A stretch of DNA of 8,313 nucleotides from an uncultured Streptococcus sp. Its GTDB lineage: Bacteria; Bacillota; Bacilli; Lactobacillales; Streptococcaceae. Positions within the stretch are counted from its first letter, which is position 1. Each line of letters opens with the position of its first letter. Below, in pieces: positions 1 to 5,980 of the stretch. The stretch spans positions 1 to 8,313 of the forward strand of contig CAKQBM010000080.1 in NCBI GenBank assembly GCA_934216185.1. Reading direction: 5' to 3'. Below the pieces are notes generated by a model. It was not told where the DNA came from. It saw nothing but the letters and a program-made list of their open reading frames with translations, and did not search any database. Made by a program: the position numbers and the translations under genes.

Positions 1-11
1 AGGAGGATAAA

Positions 12-119
12 ATGGAAGGAATTATTGGAACACTAGAATTCTATGCACCTGTACTGGTCTTAGGAGTTCTTGTCATAGGGATTGTTTACTTTATGAAAAA
101 AAGAAACGATCGCAAATAA
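12..119 (+). CDS. Small single-pass membrane peptide, 35 aa, unknown function
   Basis: This short gene encodes a 35-residue peptide that I do not recognise. It starts at an ATG five bases after a perfect AGGAGG (1-6), a strong ribosome binding site that argues for real translation. Residues about 9-28 form one hydrophobic helix (APVLVLGVLVIGIVYF core), and the tail is basic (KKRNDRK). The positive-inside rule therefore predicts an outside N-terminus and a cytoplasmic C-terminus. There is no cysteine, double-glycine leader or cleavable signal peptide. An intrinsic terminator begins 9 bases after the stop, so the gene is probably the last of an operon extending left of the window, where its promoter must lie. 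It sits just before the ABC transporter operon but is separated from it by the terminator. It could be a small membrane regulator, a toxin-like or bacteriocin-like peptide, or a transporter accessory subunit; the sequence does not decide. Confidence 0.7.
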   Translation: MEGIIGTLEFYAPVLVLGVLVIGIVYFMKKRNDRK

Positions 120-128
120 TCAACATCA

Positions 129-158
129 ACCGATACCTGAAAAAGGCATCGGTTTTTT
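129..158 (+). terminator. Intrinsic terminator after the 35-aa gene
   Basis: The arms ACCGATACC (129-137) and GGCATCGGT (145-153) form a nine-position stem with one A-C mismatch around the loop TGAAAAA, followed by a run of T to 158. This is a textbook rho-independent terminator. It isolates the upstream transcript from the ABC operon. Confidence 0.9.
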
Positions 159-187
159 ATAACTTGAATATATTGCACAAAATACTC

Positions 188-227
188 ATGGCAAACCTTG
201 AAAGAAACCGTATAATGAGAGTGTAAT
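188..227 (+). promoter_or_regulatory. Promoter of the ABC transporter operon (two overlapping candidates)
   Basis: A perfect TATAAT lies at 211-216 with ATGGCA (188-193, four of six matches to TTGACA) exactly 17 bases upstream. A second, overlapping candidate is TTGAAA (198-203), an 18-base spacer, then TGTAAT (222-227). Either gives a leader of roughly 10-25 bases before the ATPase start at 247. No clear operator repeat was found in the 88-base gap between terminator and gene. Which promoter is used cannot be told from sequence. Confidence 0.6.
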
Positions 228-246
228 AAAGAAACGGAGGAATGAA

Positions 247-984
247 ATGATGAAACAACTTATCGTGACAGGATTAACGAAAACATTTGGTCAAGGGGAT
301 AATATCGTTCATGCTTTATCAGATGTGAACTTGTCTGTTGAAAAAGGTGAATTTCTGGCAATTATGGGAGCCAGTGGTAGTGGAAAAACAACACTTCTCA
401 ACTGTATTTCAACGATTGATAAACCAACATCAGGTGAGATTCGATTTGAAGATTTTGACATCATCCATGCCAAGGAAAATGAACTAGCTGACTATCGTGC
501 TAAAAACATTTCCTATATTTTCCAAGCCTACAACTTGGTGGAAACCTTGACGGTCTATGAAAATATCGTTCTACCTCTTCAGATTCAGGGGAAAACTATC
601 AAAAAACATCAGGGAAAGATTGAGGAAATTTTGGATAAGTTGGATATCCAAAACTTAAAAGATAAGTTTCCTAATCAGTTATCAGGTGGTCAGCGACAAC
701 GTGTGGCAACTGCTAGAGCCTTGATTGATGATTCTAAACTGATTATCGCGGATGAGCCGACAGGAGCCTTGGACTCTGCCAATTCTGAAAAACTGATGGC
801 GCTTTTGCAGGAAATCAATAAAAGTTTTGGTATTACCATTTTACTGGTTACTCATGACCCTGCCGCAGCTAAGTACTCTTCACGGATGGTGCTGCTTAGC
901 GATGGAAAGATTATGGATGATTTGGAACGTAACAGCTTATCTAATGAACAGTATTTGCAAGAGATTTACAGCCGTACCAGATAG
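247..984 (+). CDS. ABC transporter ATP-binding protein, BceA/MacB type
   Basis: This is the cytoplasmic ATPase subunit that powers the permease encoded next. All nucleotide-binding motifs are intact in the 245-residue protein: Walker A GASGSGKT (41-48), Q-loop Gln93 in YIFQAYNL, signature LSGGQ (145-149), Walker B LIIADE (165-170), D-loop ALD (174-176) and H-loop His203. The ADEPTGALD stretch and FQAYNL are typical of the MacB/LolD/BceA subfamily, which uses ATP for mechanotransmission or target release rather than classical import. The length is normal for this family. A GGAGG (236-240) precedes two consecutive in-frame ATGs at 247 and 250; either could be the start, with spacings of 6 and 9 bases. 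The gene stops 12 bases before the permease start, so the two are one operon. The substrate is unknown; by family, resistance to an envelope-targeting antimicrobial peptide or lipoprotein/peptide handling is most likely. Confidence 0.92.
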   Translation: MMKQLIVTGLTKTFGQGDNIVHALSDVNLSVEKGEFLAIMGASGSGKTTLLNCISTIDKPTSGEIRFEDFDIIHAKENELADYRAKNISYIFQAYNLVETLTVYENIVLPLQIQGKTIKKHQGKIEEILDKLDIQNLKDKFPNQLSGGQRQRVATARALIDDSKLIIADEPTGALDSANSEKLMALLQEINKSFGITILLVTHDPAAAKYSSRMVLLSDGKIMDDLERNSLSNEQYLQEIYSRTR

Positions 985-996
985 GAGGAAGAGAGT

Positions 997-3012
997 ATGT
1001 ATCCAAAATTGATTTTACGAAATGTATTTCGAAATTTACAGACCTATACCATCTATTTTTTCAGTCTGACCTTGATTTATAGCTTGCTCTACGCTTTTAA
1101 TGCTTTACCAAGCCATCCAGTGATGCAAAGTTTATCAGGAGCAAAGGAAATGTTGACGACGGTGATGAGCCAGTACATGGGTTTGCTTTCCTATCTGATT
1201 CTATCGGCGATTGCCTTTCTCATCGTTTACGCCACAAATTTTGTGCTGGGACGGCGCAAGAAAGAGTTGGGACTTTATGCAACGCTGGGAATGAAGAAGA
1301 AGCAGATTATCCGTACCCTTTTCTTTGAAACCATGCTGGTCAATATCTTTTCCTTGATTCTAGGTTTCTTGCTTGGAGTGATCTTACTGGTCATTCTAGC
1401 TAAGATTGCATCTGAGTTTTTCATGGCTAATTACTTTGGTAATCTGCTTTTCTTTGATAGCAAGTCTGTCATCTTACTAGTTTATTCCTATTTGGTAACC
1501 AGTTTTATTGTTGGTGTAATGGACATTCTTACCTTTAGAAAGCAAAATATCATTGCACTCATTCAAGAAAATGGGGTTAAGAAATCTGTCTTGGCAAAAG
1601 GTCAGCCAGTTCTTCAAGCACTTCTCTTTATTCTTTCGACAGCTGTTATCGGTTTTGGTGCTCTCTATTTTTCAGACTATCACCATCTATCATTCTTGAA
1701 AAGCTGGGGTATCTTGCTGGTATCTGTCTTCGTGATTTTTGTGATTTTATTTTACAATACCTTGAGCCATTTTATCTTGGTATCTCTTAGAAAACTGCCT
1801 CAAACCTACTATAACAAACTAAACAGTTTTAAAATCCGTCAATTTTCAAAACAAGCTGATAGTAATTCGGTCACGTTGGCTGTCTTATCCTTGACCTTGA
1901 CACTGGCTCTCAGCTTACTCGTTTTTAGTGGTAGTGCCTATACGACTATGAACCGAGAGCTGAATAAATACTCACCTTATGATGTAACTGTCAATCTATA
2001 CCGTGGTAAAGAGTTTCAATTTTCTCAGGAATCTGTCAAAGACAGATTGAAAGCCGATGGATTTGACTTTAATTTTATCAAAGAAGAGTACAGCTATCCT
2101 AGCTATTCTAGTGATGTAATCTATAAAGATTTGATTGATACCAGCAATCTCTGGGAGCATGATAAGAAACTTCCTGAATCAAAAGTACCGATTTTAGGAA
2201 TTTCTGCCTACAATCATCTCCGCAAACTGCAAGGGGAAAGAGAGGTTGACTTGGCAGATAACCAATTTCTGGTCAATGCCAACTATAAAGGAACTGCCAA
2301 GCAGATCCAGGACTTTCTATCAACGACCAAAACCCTCATGATTAACGGTCATTCTCTCAACCTTGCCTCTTCAAAGCCACTTGAAACAGTTTACTTTTTA
2401 TCTTCAGTAGGTCTAAATGACGCAGGAACCTTGATTGTACCAGATAAGGTAGTAGTTGGATTGACGGAAGACCACACGACCTATGTTGCCAATTTCAAAG
2501 AAAACATTGACAAACGGGAAGTAGAAACATTCTTGAGTAAGTGGATTGAAAAATACTACTTCACTCGTGATGGAGCAGAGTTGAATTCGTTCACCTATCA
2601 AACGAAAGGAAGTATTTTTGAGGTTTACCTTGGATTTATGGGCGTCATTGTCTTTGTCATGATTTTTGTCAGTGTTATTTTTATCATTATTTCCCTCAGT
2701 ATCTTGTCCCTTCAAACTTCTACAAGTGCTTTGGATAGTGTCAATGATTATCAAATCTTATATCTTCTTGGGAATAAGAGGAAGCAAAATCGCTCTATTC
2801 TTTTGCAACAGATTCTAAGTTATTTCTTGGTTCCGCTGGCTATCGCAGGTCCACTAGCATTTGCCTTGAGTACAGCTCTTTTGGGCTATTTTGAGAATTT
2901 CGCTAATACCAGCATTTCTATAGATATCACCTATCTGGGAGTAGCGGTCTTACTATTTGTCCTTTACCTGCTAGTGACTTACAGAGTAAGTTGGCAAATT
3001 ATTGAAAATTAA
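997..3012 (+). CDS. ABC transporter permease, BceB-like with FtsX domains
   Basis: This is a 671-residue membrane permease forming the transporter with the preceding ATPase. A helix near 17-36 is followed by one at 62-84, a cytoplasmic stretch RRKKELGLYATLGM (86-99) characteristic of FtsX/BceB permeases, and further helices at about 108-135 and 155-178, with more near 207-330. A large, mostly hydrophilic segment from about 320 to 540 is predicted to be extracellular; the last three helices and the second FtsX region (around YQILYLLGNKRKQ) follow. One big external domain between helices VII and VIII is the hallmark of BceB-type peptide-detoxification permeases. MacB of Gram-negatives differs, having its large periplasmic domain after helix 1. 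The start follows AGGAGG (983-988) with 8 bases of spacing, and this site overlaps the ATPase stop, so translation is probably coupled. The substrate cannot be read from the sequence. Confidence 0.88.
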   Translation: MYPKLILRNVFRNLQTYTIYFFSLTLIYSLLYAFNALPSHPVMQSLSGAKEMLTTVMSQYMGLLSYLILSAIAFLIVYATNFVLGRRKKELGLYATLGMKKKQIIRTLFFETMLVNIFSLILGFLLGVILLVILAKIASEFFMANYFGNLLFFDSKSVILLVYSYLVTSFIVGVMDILTFRKQNIIALIQENGVKKSVLAKGQPVLQALLFILSTAVIGFGALYFSDYHHLSFLKSWGILLVSVFVIFVILFYNTLSHFILVSLRKLPQTYYNKLNSFKIRQFSKQADSNSVTLAVLSLTLTLALSLLVFSGSAYTTMNRELNKYSPYDVTVNLYRGKEFQFSQESVKDRLKADGFDFNFIKEEYSYPSYSSDVIYKDLIDTSNLWEHDKKLPESKVPILGISAYNHLRKLQGEREVDLADNQFLVNANYKGTAKQIQDFLSTTKTLMINGHSLNLASSKPLETVYFLSSVGLNDAGTLIVPDKVVVGLTEDHTTYVANFKENIDKREVETFLSKWIEKYYFTRDGAELNSFTYQTKGSIFEVYLGFMGVIVFVMIFVSVIFIIISLSILSLQTSTSALDSVNDYQILYLLGNKRKQNRSILLQQILSYFLVPLAIAGPLAFALSTALLGYFENFANTSISIDITYLGVAVLLFVLYLLVTYRVSWQIIEN

Positions 3013-3016
3013 GTCA

Positions 3017-3051
3017 AATACCAGAGTTGCCTATCCGACAATTCTGGTATT
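3017..3051. repeat. Inverted repeat, 13-bp arms, between permease and kinase genes
   Basis: AATACCAGAGTTG (3017-3029) and CAATTCTGGTATT (3039-3051) pair over 13 positions, with a single G-T wobble if formed in RNA, around a 9-base loop. It starts four bases after the permease stop, a position suited to a terminator. It is not followed by a T-run on the plus strand (GTGTTATAATG), nor on the minus strand. The right arm instead abuts an extended -10 promoter. It may be a weak terminator, a 3' stabilising hairpin, or an operator for the kinase-regulator operon. Confidence 0.75.
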
Positions 3052-3052
3052 G

Positions 3053-3061
3053 TGTTATAAT
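3053..3061 (+). promoter_or_regulatory. Extended -10 promoter of the kinase-regulator operon
   Basis: TGTTATAAT (3053-3061) is a perfect extended -10 (TG, one base, TATAAT). No good -35 is at the ideal distance; CCGACA (3035-3040) has a short 15-base spacer, and extended -10 promoters tolerate a poor -35. Transcription would start near 3068, giving a leader of about 25 bases before the kinase start. The upstream side overlaps the 3017-3051 inverted repeat, so anything binding that repeat would meet RNA polymerase. Confidence 0.65.
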
Positions 3062-3092
3062 GATATTAAAGTAGTTCAGGAAGTGGATACAT

Positions 3093-4667
3093 ATGAAACA
3101 GTTTGTCAAATCGCTCTCGAAAAACTCACTTTTATTGTGGTGGTTGACGATTTTGAATCATCTAGCTTTAATGATTTATATTTATTATAGGATTCCTCTG
3201 GACTTTTCGACAGATTTTTCCTTGCAGATGGTTTTATTGCTGATTATTGCTTTAATTGTATTTAGCTATATTTGTAATATTGTGACCTTTCGGTATAGTG
3301 AGTTGAAACTTTGGTTGCTCCTGATGATGTTTCTCATTAGCTGGCAATCCATATTTAATCAAGGAGTTGCGAGCACCCTGTTGCACTTTTTTGATATTCT
3401 TCATCCGCTCAACTCTTTTTTATTGGTGTATAGTTCTCTGTCTATTATCTTTCTGGGAGAGAAAATAGGAGAAGAACTGTTGAGTGTGTCCTTTGTGTTG
3501 ACACTAATCACCATTAGTTCATATCTGTTAAGTCCTTCAATTTTTCTATTTCTGTCCTTATTTACGTCTTTCTTTTTAAACCTTGTTCCCTTGATTTTAC
3601 TGATTTTATATCATAAAGAGTTGAAAAGTAAACTCAAGTATCAGAGACGAAATTTGTGGATATTAGCTTTAATATTGCCTCTTTCTTATTTCTTTTTGTA
3701 TATCAATACGAGGGGCTCAGGAGTGATGAACCTAGTCTGGTATCTTGAGATTATTGGAATACTTGCTTTTTTGCATCTCAAAACAATTATTAACTCTCTT
3801 CAGAAAAAGGTAGTAGAGTTGAAGTTGTCCTATATAAAAGCTTTTTCACGCTTGTTTTTACTGGTTATGTTTTTGTTAGTAGGCATTTTCATCATCTTTC
3901 ATTTAGACTTAAACACGAGCTTTTTGGTATTGAATATCATGTTACTATTGTTCGGGATTTGTTCGGAAGAATTGATTCGCCTCTTTCGTTCTGCTGAGAT
4001 GCTAGATGCTAGGGATTATGTAAAAGTTCTCTTTTTAAAGCGTAATCGCATGGTGAAAAGTCTGCTGGCAAATGAAGACACAGAACAACAGTTCTCCGAA
4101 TTTCTTCACAATGAAATCCTGCAAAATGTGATGGCGATAAAAAATTTCAATAAATATAGTAGCAATCAAGCTTTTGGTGAACAGATCAATCTGGTGACAG
4201 AGGAGTTGGTTCAGCGGATTCGTGAGCGGATGGATTATTATCAGCCAATGGTAGAAACAGACGAGCAGTTAGACATCCAGTATCAAGGGCTGATTAATCG
4301 GATTGTCAAGCGCTATCACGCAGAAAATGAAGTCGTCACACAGTTTCCTGCCCACTTTAGGCTTTTATCTCCTTACGATAAAATTGCCTATCGTCTGGTT
4401 GAGGAGTTGGCGACCAATGCCGTTAAGTACGCTAGTGGTGGAAGGATTTCTTTGAAGATTGATGTGCATGATGACGCTATTTTTATCATTTCTGAAAATG
4501 ACTGCCTTCAAACAGAAAAATCCTTAGGTTATGGCTTGAAAAATATGTCTAATAAAATTAGTGTTTTAGGTGGTCAAATGCAGATTTTTGAAAATAATAA
4601 GAGATTTCGTGTAGAAATTACTCTCCCGATTGATAAGGAGTTGTGTTATGAAAATTTTGTTAATTGA
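3093..4667 (+). CDS. Polytopic sensor histidine kinase, NarL/ComP-type partner
   Basis: This 524-residue protein is the sensor of a two-component system. Residues about 13-289 are almost all hydrophobic, with some 9-10 membrane helices and short loops, so the signal is probably membrane-embedded or detected near the membrane. A cytoplasmic linker (about 290-325) leads to a HisKA_3-like dimerisation segment with phosphoacceptor His339 in FLHNEILQNV, close to the LHDEVLQ pattern of ComP/DegS-type kinases. The ATPase domain (about 430-516) has an N-box with Asn442 in EELATNAVKYA and a glycine box GYGLKNM (479-485). Its G1 box is degenerate (SEND, 467-470, where D-N-G is usual). The ATG follows AGGAAG (3078-3083). 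The gene overlaps the regulator gene by 20 bases, so they form one operon. The ligand is unknown; an antimicrobial peptide, a pheromone or the state of the upstream transporter are possible. Confidence 0.88.
   Translation: MKQFVKSLSKNSLLLWWLTILNHLALMIYIYYRIPLDFSTDFSLQMVLLLIIALIVFSYICNIVTFRYSELKLWLLLMMFLISWQSIFNQGVASTLLHFFDILHPLNSFLLVYSSLSIIFLGEKIGEELLSVSFVLTLITISSYLLSPSIFLFLSLFTSFFLNLVPLILLILYHKELKSKLKYQRRNLWILALILPLSYFFLYINTRGSGVMNLVWYLEIIGILAFLHLKTIINSLQKKVVELKLSYIKAFSRLFLLVMFLLVGIFIIFHLDLNTSFLVLNIMLLLFGICSEELIRLFRSAEMLDARDYVKVLFLKRNRMVKSLLANEDTEQQFSEFLHNEILQNVMAIKNFNKYSSNQAFGEQINLVTEELVQRIRERMDYYQPMVETDEQLDIQYQGLINRIVKRYHAENEVVTQFPAHFRLLSPYDKIAYRLVEELATNAVKYASGGRISLKIDVHDDAIFIISENDCLQTEKSLGYGLKNMSNKISVLGGQMQIFENNKRFRVEITLPIDKELCYENFVN
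4635..4640 (+). promoter_or_regulatory. Ribosome binding site fixing the regulator start
   Basis: AAGGAG lies seven bases before the ATG at 4648, inside the end of the kinase gene. It favours 4648 over the upstream in-frame TTG at 4630, which would place this site inside the coding sequence and add six residues not belonging to a receiver domain. Confidence 0.8.
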
Positions 4668-5244
4668 TGATCATAAATTATTTAGCCAAAGTATCAAGAT
4701 GATTTTAGAGTTATCGGAAAACATTAAAAAGGTCCAGTTAGTGGATAATTTTTCGACTATTTCGGAGATTGCTTTTAATGACTACGACATTATTTTGATT
4801 GACATCAATCTAACGAGTCTGTATCAAGATGATGGGCTGACCTTGGCACAAGAGATTATCGACAATGGTTGTTCTAGTAAGGTTGTGATTTTGACAGGTT
4901 ACAGCAAAAAAATGTATGAACACCGAGCTAAAGCTATGGGAGCTTATGGATTTCTGGACAAAAGTATGAACCCAGATGAGTTGGTAAAAAAATTGGAAAA
5001 GATTTATCTAGGTGATAAGGTCTTTTCAGATGAAGTGATGGTAGAGGTGCTAACACCACGAGAAATCGAGATACTAGAACTGGTTAGAAATGGCTTGACC
5101 ATTGATGATGTCTGTGACAAGGTTTATGTGAGTAAACGTACAGTTTCCAATCACTTGGCCAATATCTTTTCAAAATTGGGAGTGACTAACAGGCAGGAGG
5201 CGATTCACATCGCTGAGCAGTTGGGATATTTCCCACCAGATTAA
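4648..5244 (+). CDS. NarL/LuxR-type response regulator
   Basis: This is a 198-residue DNA-binding response regulator, the partner of the kinase just upstream. The receiver domain starts MKILLIDDHKLF and has the acidic pair Asp7/Asp8, phospho-acceptor Asp52 in ILIDIN, Thr83 in ILTGY and Lys105 in FLDKS, so all phosphorylation residues are present. A LuxR-type helix-turn-helix covers about 135-190 (LTPREIEILELV, then VSKRTVSNHLANIFSKLGV), with the usual conserved residues. Length is typical of NarL/FixJ regulators. Translation is likely coupled to the kinase by the 20-base overlap. Likely targets are its own promoter at 3053 and the ABC operon promoter at 188-227, an inference from neighbourhood. 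NarL-family regulation of a BceAB-like transporter is less common than OmpR-family (BceR) control. Confidence 0.93.
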   Translation: MKILLIDDHKLFSQSIKMILELSENIKKVQLVDNFSTISEIAFNDYDIILIDINLTSLYQDDGLTLAQEIIDNGCSSKVVILTGYSKKMYEHRAKAMGAYGFLDKSMNPDELVKKLEKIYLGDKVFSDEVMVEVLTPREIEILELVRNGLTIDDVCDKVYVSKRTVSNHLANIFSKLGVTNRQEAIHIAEQLGYFPPD

Positions 5245-5285
5245 AAAGTTACAGAAGATGCAGCTTTTTTAATTTCTGTGTTACT
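5245..5285 (+). terminator. Possible weak terminator after the response regulator gene
   Basis: The 95-base gap after the regulator contains ACAGAA (5251-5256) and TTCTGT (5274-5279) as a 6-bp stem, extendable by AAGT/ACTT across an internal loop. A run of six T (5265-5270) lies in its loop rather than after it. The alternative AAAAAG/CTTTTT pairing is A-T only with a long loop. No hairpin followed by a T-run is seen, so termination here is uncertain, although the strong promoter at 5304 suggests a transcript boundary. Confidence 0.25.
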
Positions 5286-5303
5286 TCTTGTGTAAGTCCC
5301 TTC

Positions 5304-5332
5304 TTGAAAAAAACACAAAATTTTGCTAGAAT
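5304..5332 (+). promoter_or_regulatory. Promoter of yqgQ-rhodanese, probably giving leaderless mRNA
   Basis: TTGAAA (5304-5309) is separated by exactly 17 bases from TAGAAT (5327-5332), which is preceded by TG at 5324-5325 to make an extended -10. The expected start of transcription is 5339-5340, and 5340 is the A of the yqgQ ATG. The promoter quality and the absence of a ribosome binding site before that ATG support each other. Confidence 0.7.
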
Positions 5333-5339
5333 GAGTCTT

Positions 5340-5561
5340 ATGAAAACATTCTATGATGTGCAGCAATTCCTCAAACGATTTGGTATTATTGTTTACATGG
5401 GAAAACGCTTATATGATATTGAGCTGATGAAGCTGGAACTCTCTCGGATTTACGATGCAGGGTTGATGGACAAACTAGACTATCTAGAAGCAGAAGCGGT
5501 TCTTCGCAGAGAGCACAAGGTAGAATTGGATTATATTGAGAAAAATGGAGAAAAGAACTAA
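5340..5561 (+). CDS. yqgQ: YqgQ family protein (DUF910)
   Basis: This is a 73-residue soluble protein matching the Bacillus YqgQ family through the N-terminal MKTFYDVQQFLKRFG, a central IELMKLELSRIYDAGLM, and a C-terminal EAEAVLRREH segment. The family is a small helical bundle, proposed to bind nucleic acid but without an established function. I chose ATG 5340 because it matches the family N-terminus. The longer frame from TTG 5304 would translate the promoter, and ATG 5331 overlaps the -10 box. No Shine-Dalgarno is visible before 5340, consistent with a leaderless message. The stop overlaps the start of the rhodanese-like gene by one base (TAATG), so the two are co-translated. In Bacillus subtilis yqgQ precedes the glucokinase gene; no glucokinase is present here. 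Confidence 0.85.
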   Translation: MKTFYDVQQFLKRFGIIVYMGKRLYDIELMKLELSRIYDAGLMDKLDYLEAEAVLRREHKVELDYIEKNGEKN

Positions 5562-5944
5562 TGGTTACTTGGATTTTGTGGGCACTTATATTAGCAATGT
5601 TGGCGTGGATGGGCTTTAACTATCTTCGTATTCGACGTGCAGCTAAAATCGTAGACAATGAGGAGTTTGAAGCCTTGATTCGTACGGGGCAATTGATTGA
5701 TTTGCGCGACCCAGCTGAATTCCACAGAAAACATATCCTTGGGGCCCGCAATATTCCTTCAAGCCAGTTGAAGACTAGTCTTGCTGCCCTTCGTAAGGAT
5801 AAACCTGTCCTTCTTTACGAAAACCAACGTGCGCAACGTGTTACAAATGCAGCCCTTTACTTGAAAAAACAAGGTTTTTCTGAGATTTATATCCTTTCTT
5901 ATGGTTTGGATTCTTGGAAAGGGAAAGTCAAAGTTGAGAAATAA
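5561..5944 (+). CDS. Membrane-anchored rhodanese-like protein lacking the catalytic cysteine
   Basis: This 127-residue protein has an N-terminal membrane helix (about 3-22, WILWALILAMLAWMGFNYL) followed by the basic RIRR, so the rest is predicted to be cytoplasmic. Residues about 30-125 form one rhodanese-like domain, with LIDLRDPAEFHRKHILGARNIP (starting at 45) as the classic CH2-type segment and a C-terminal YGLDSWKG. The active-site loop, normally Cys-x-x-Gly-x-Arg after a hydrophobic strand, reads YENQRAQR from 86. Glu87 is in the cysteine position and the protein has no cysteine anywhere. It therefore cannot do classical persulfide sulfurtransfer and is more likely a binding or scaffold protein. 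Related membrane-anchored single-domain rhodaneses (YqhL type) do carry the cysteine. A GGAG at 5547-5550 precedes the ATG, and the gene overlaps yqgQ by one base. Confidence 0.88.
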   Translation: MVTWILWALILAMLAWMGFNYLRIRRAAKIVDNEEFEALIRTGQLIDLRDPAEFHRKHILGARNIPSSQLKTSLAALRKDKPVLLYENQRAQRVTNAALYLKKQGFSEIYILSYGLDSWKGKVKVEK

Positions 5945-5950
5945 GAAAAC

Positions 5951-5980
5951 GAGCTTGGATATTTTCCGAGCTCATTTTTT
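5951..5980. terminator. Intrinsic terminator between convergent genes, probably bidirectional
   Basis: GAGCTTGGA (5951-5959) and TCCGAGCTC (5965-5973) form a 9-bp stem with one G-T pair and a 5-base loop, followed by A and six T (5975-5980) on the plus strand. On the minus strand the same stem is followed by GTTTTC, a weaker but usable T-rich tract, after the rsuA stop. It ends the yqgQ-rhodanese transcript and probably rsuA too. The rsuA stop codon (5979-5981) lies inside the plus-strand T-run. Confidence 0.88.

Noticed and set aside
160..246. Search for a BceR-like or matching copy of the 3017-3051 repeat upstream of the ABC operon
   Set aside because: Only short fragmentary matches (for example ACTCAT against ATGAGAGT) were seen; not enough to propose an operator.
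242..250. Minimal frame ATG AAA TGA just before the ATPase start, as a possible translational control element
   Set aside because: Its ATG is only one base from the GGAGG, too close for initiation; the ATGs at 247 and 250 are correctly spaced.
827..1012. 61-codon frame across the ATPase/permease junction
   Set aside because: Out of frame with two clear genes, with no domain or ribosome binding site.
2413..2754. Minus-strand open frame of 113 codons inside the permease gene
   Set aside because: It is antisense to a well-supported FtsX-type permease, has no recognisable domain and no ribosome binding site; it is a shadow frame.
3002..3190. 62-codon frame between the permease and kinase genes
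   Set aside because: It runs through the inverted repeat and the kinase promoter, has no proper start site, and continues out of frame into the kinase gene.
4630..4647. TTG start extending the response regulator by six residues
   Set aside because: It lies upstream of the AAGGAG that serves the ATG at 4648, and receiver domains start directly with MKILLIDDH.
5304..5339. TTG start extending yqgQ by 12 residues
   Set aside because: The TTG is the first part of a TTGAAA -35 box, the added residues span the promoter, and the family begins at MKTFYDVQQ (ATG 5340).
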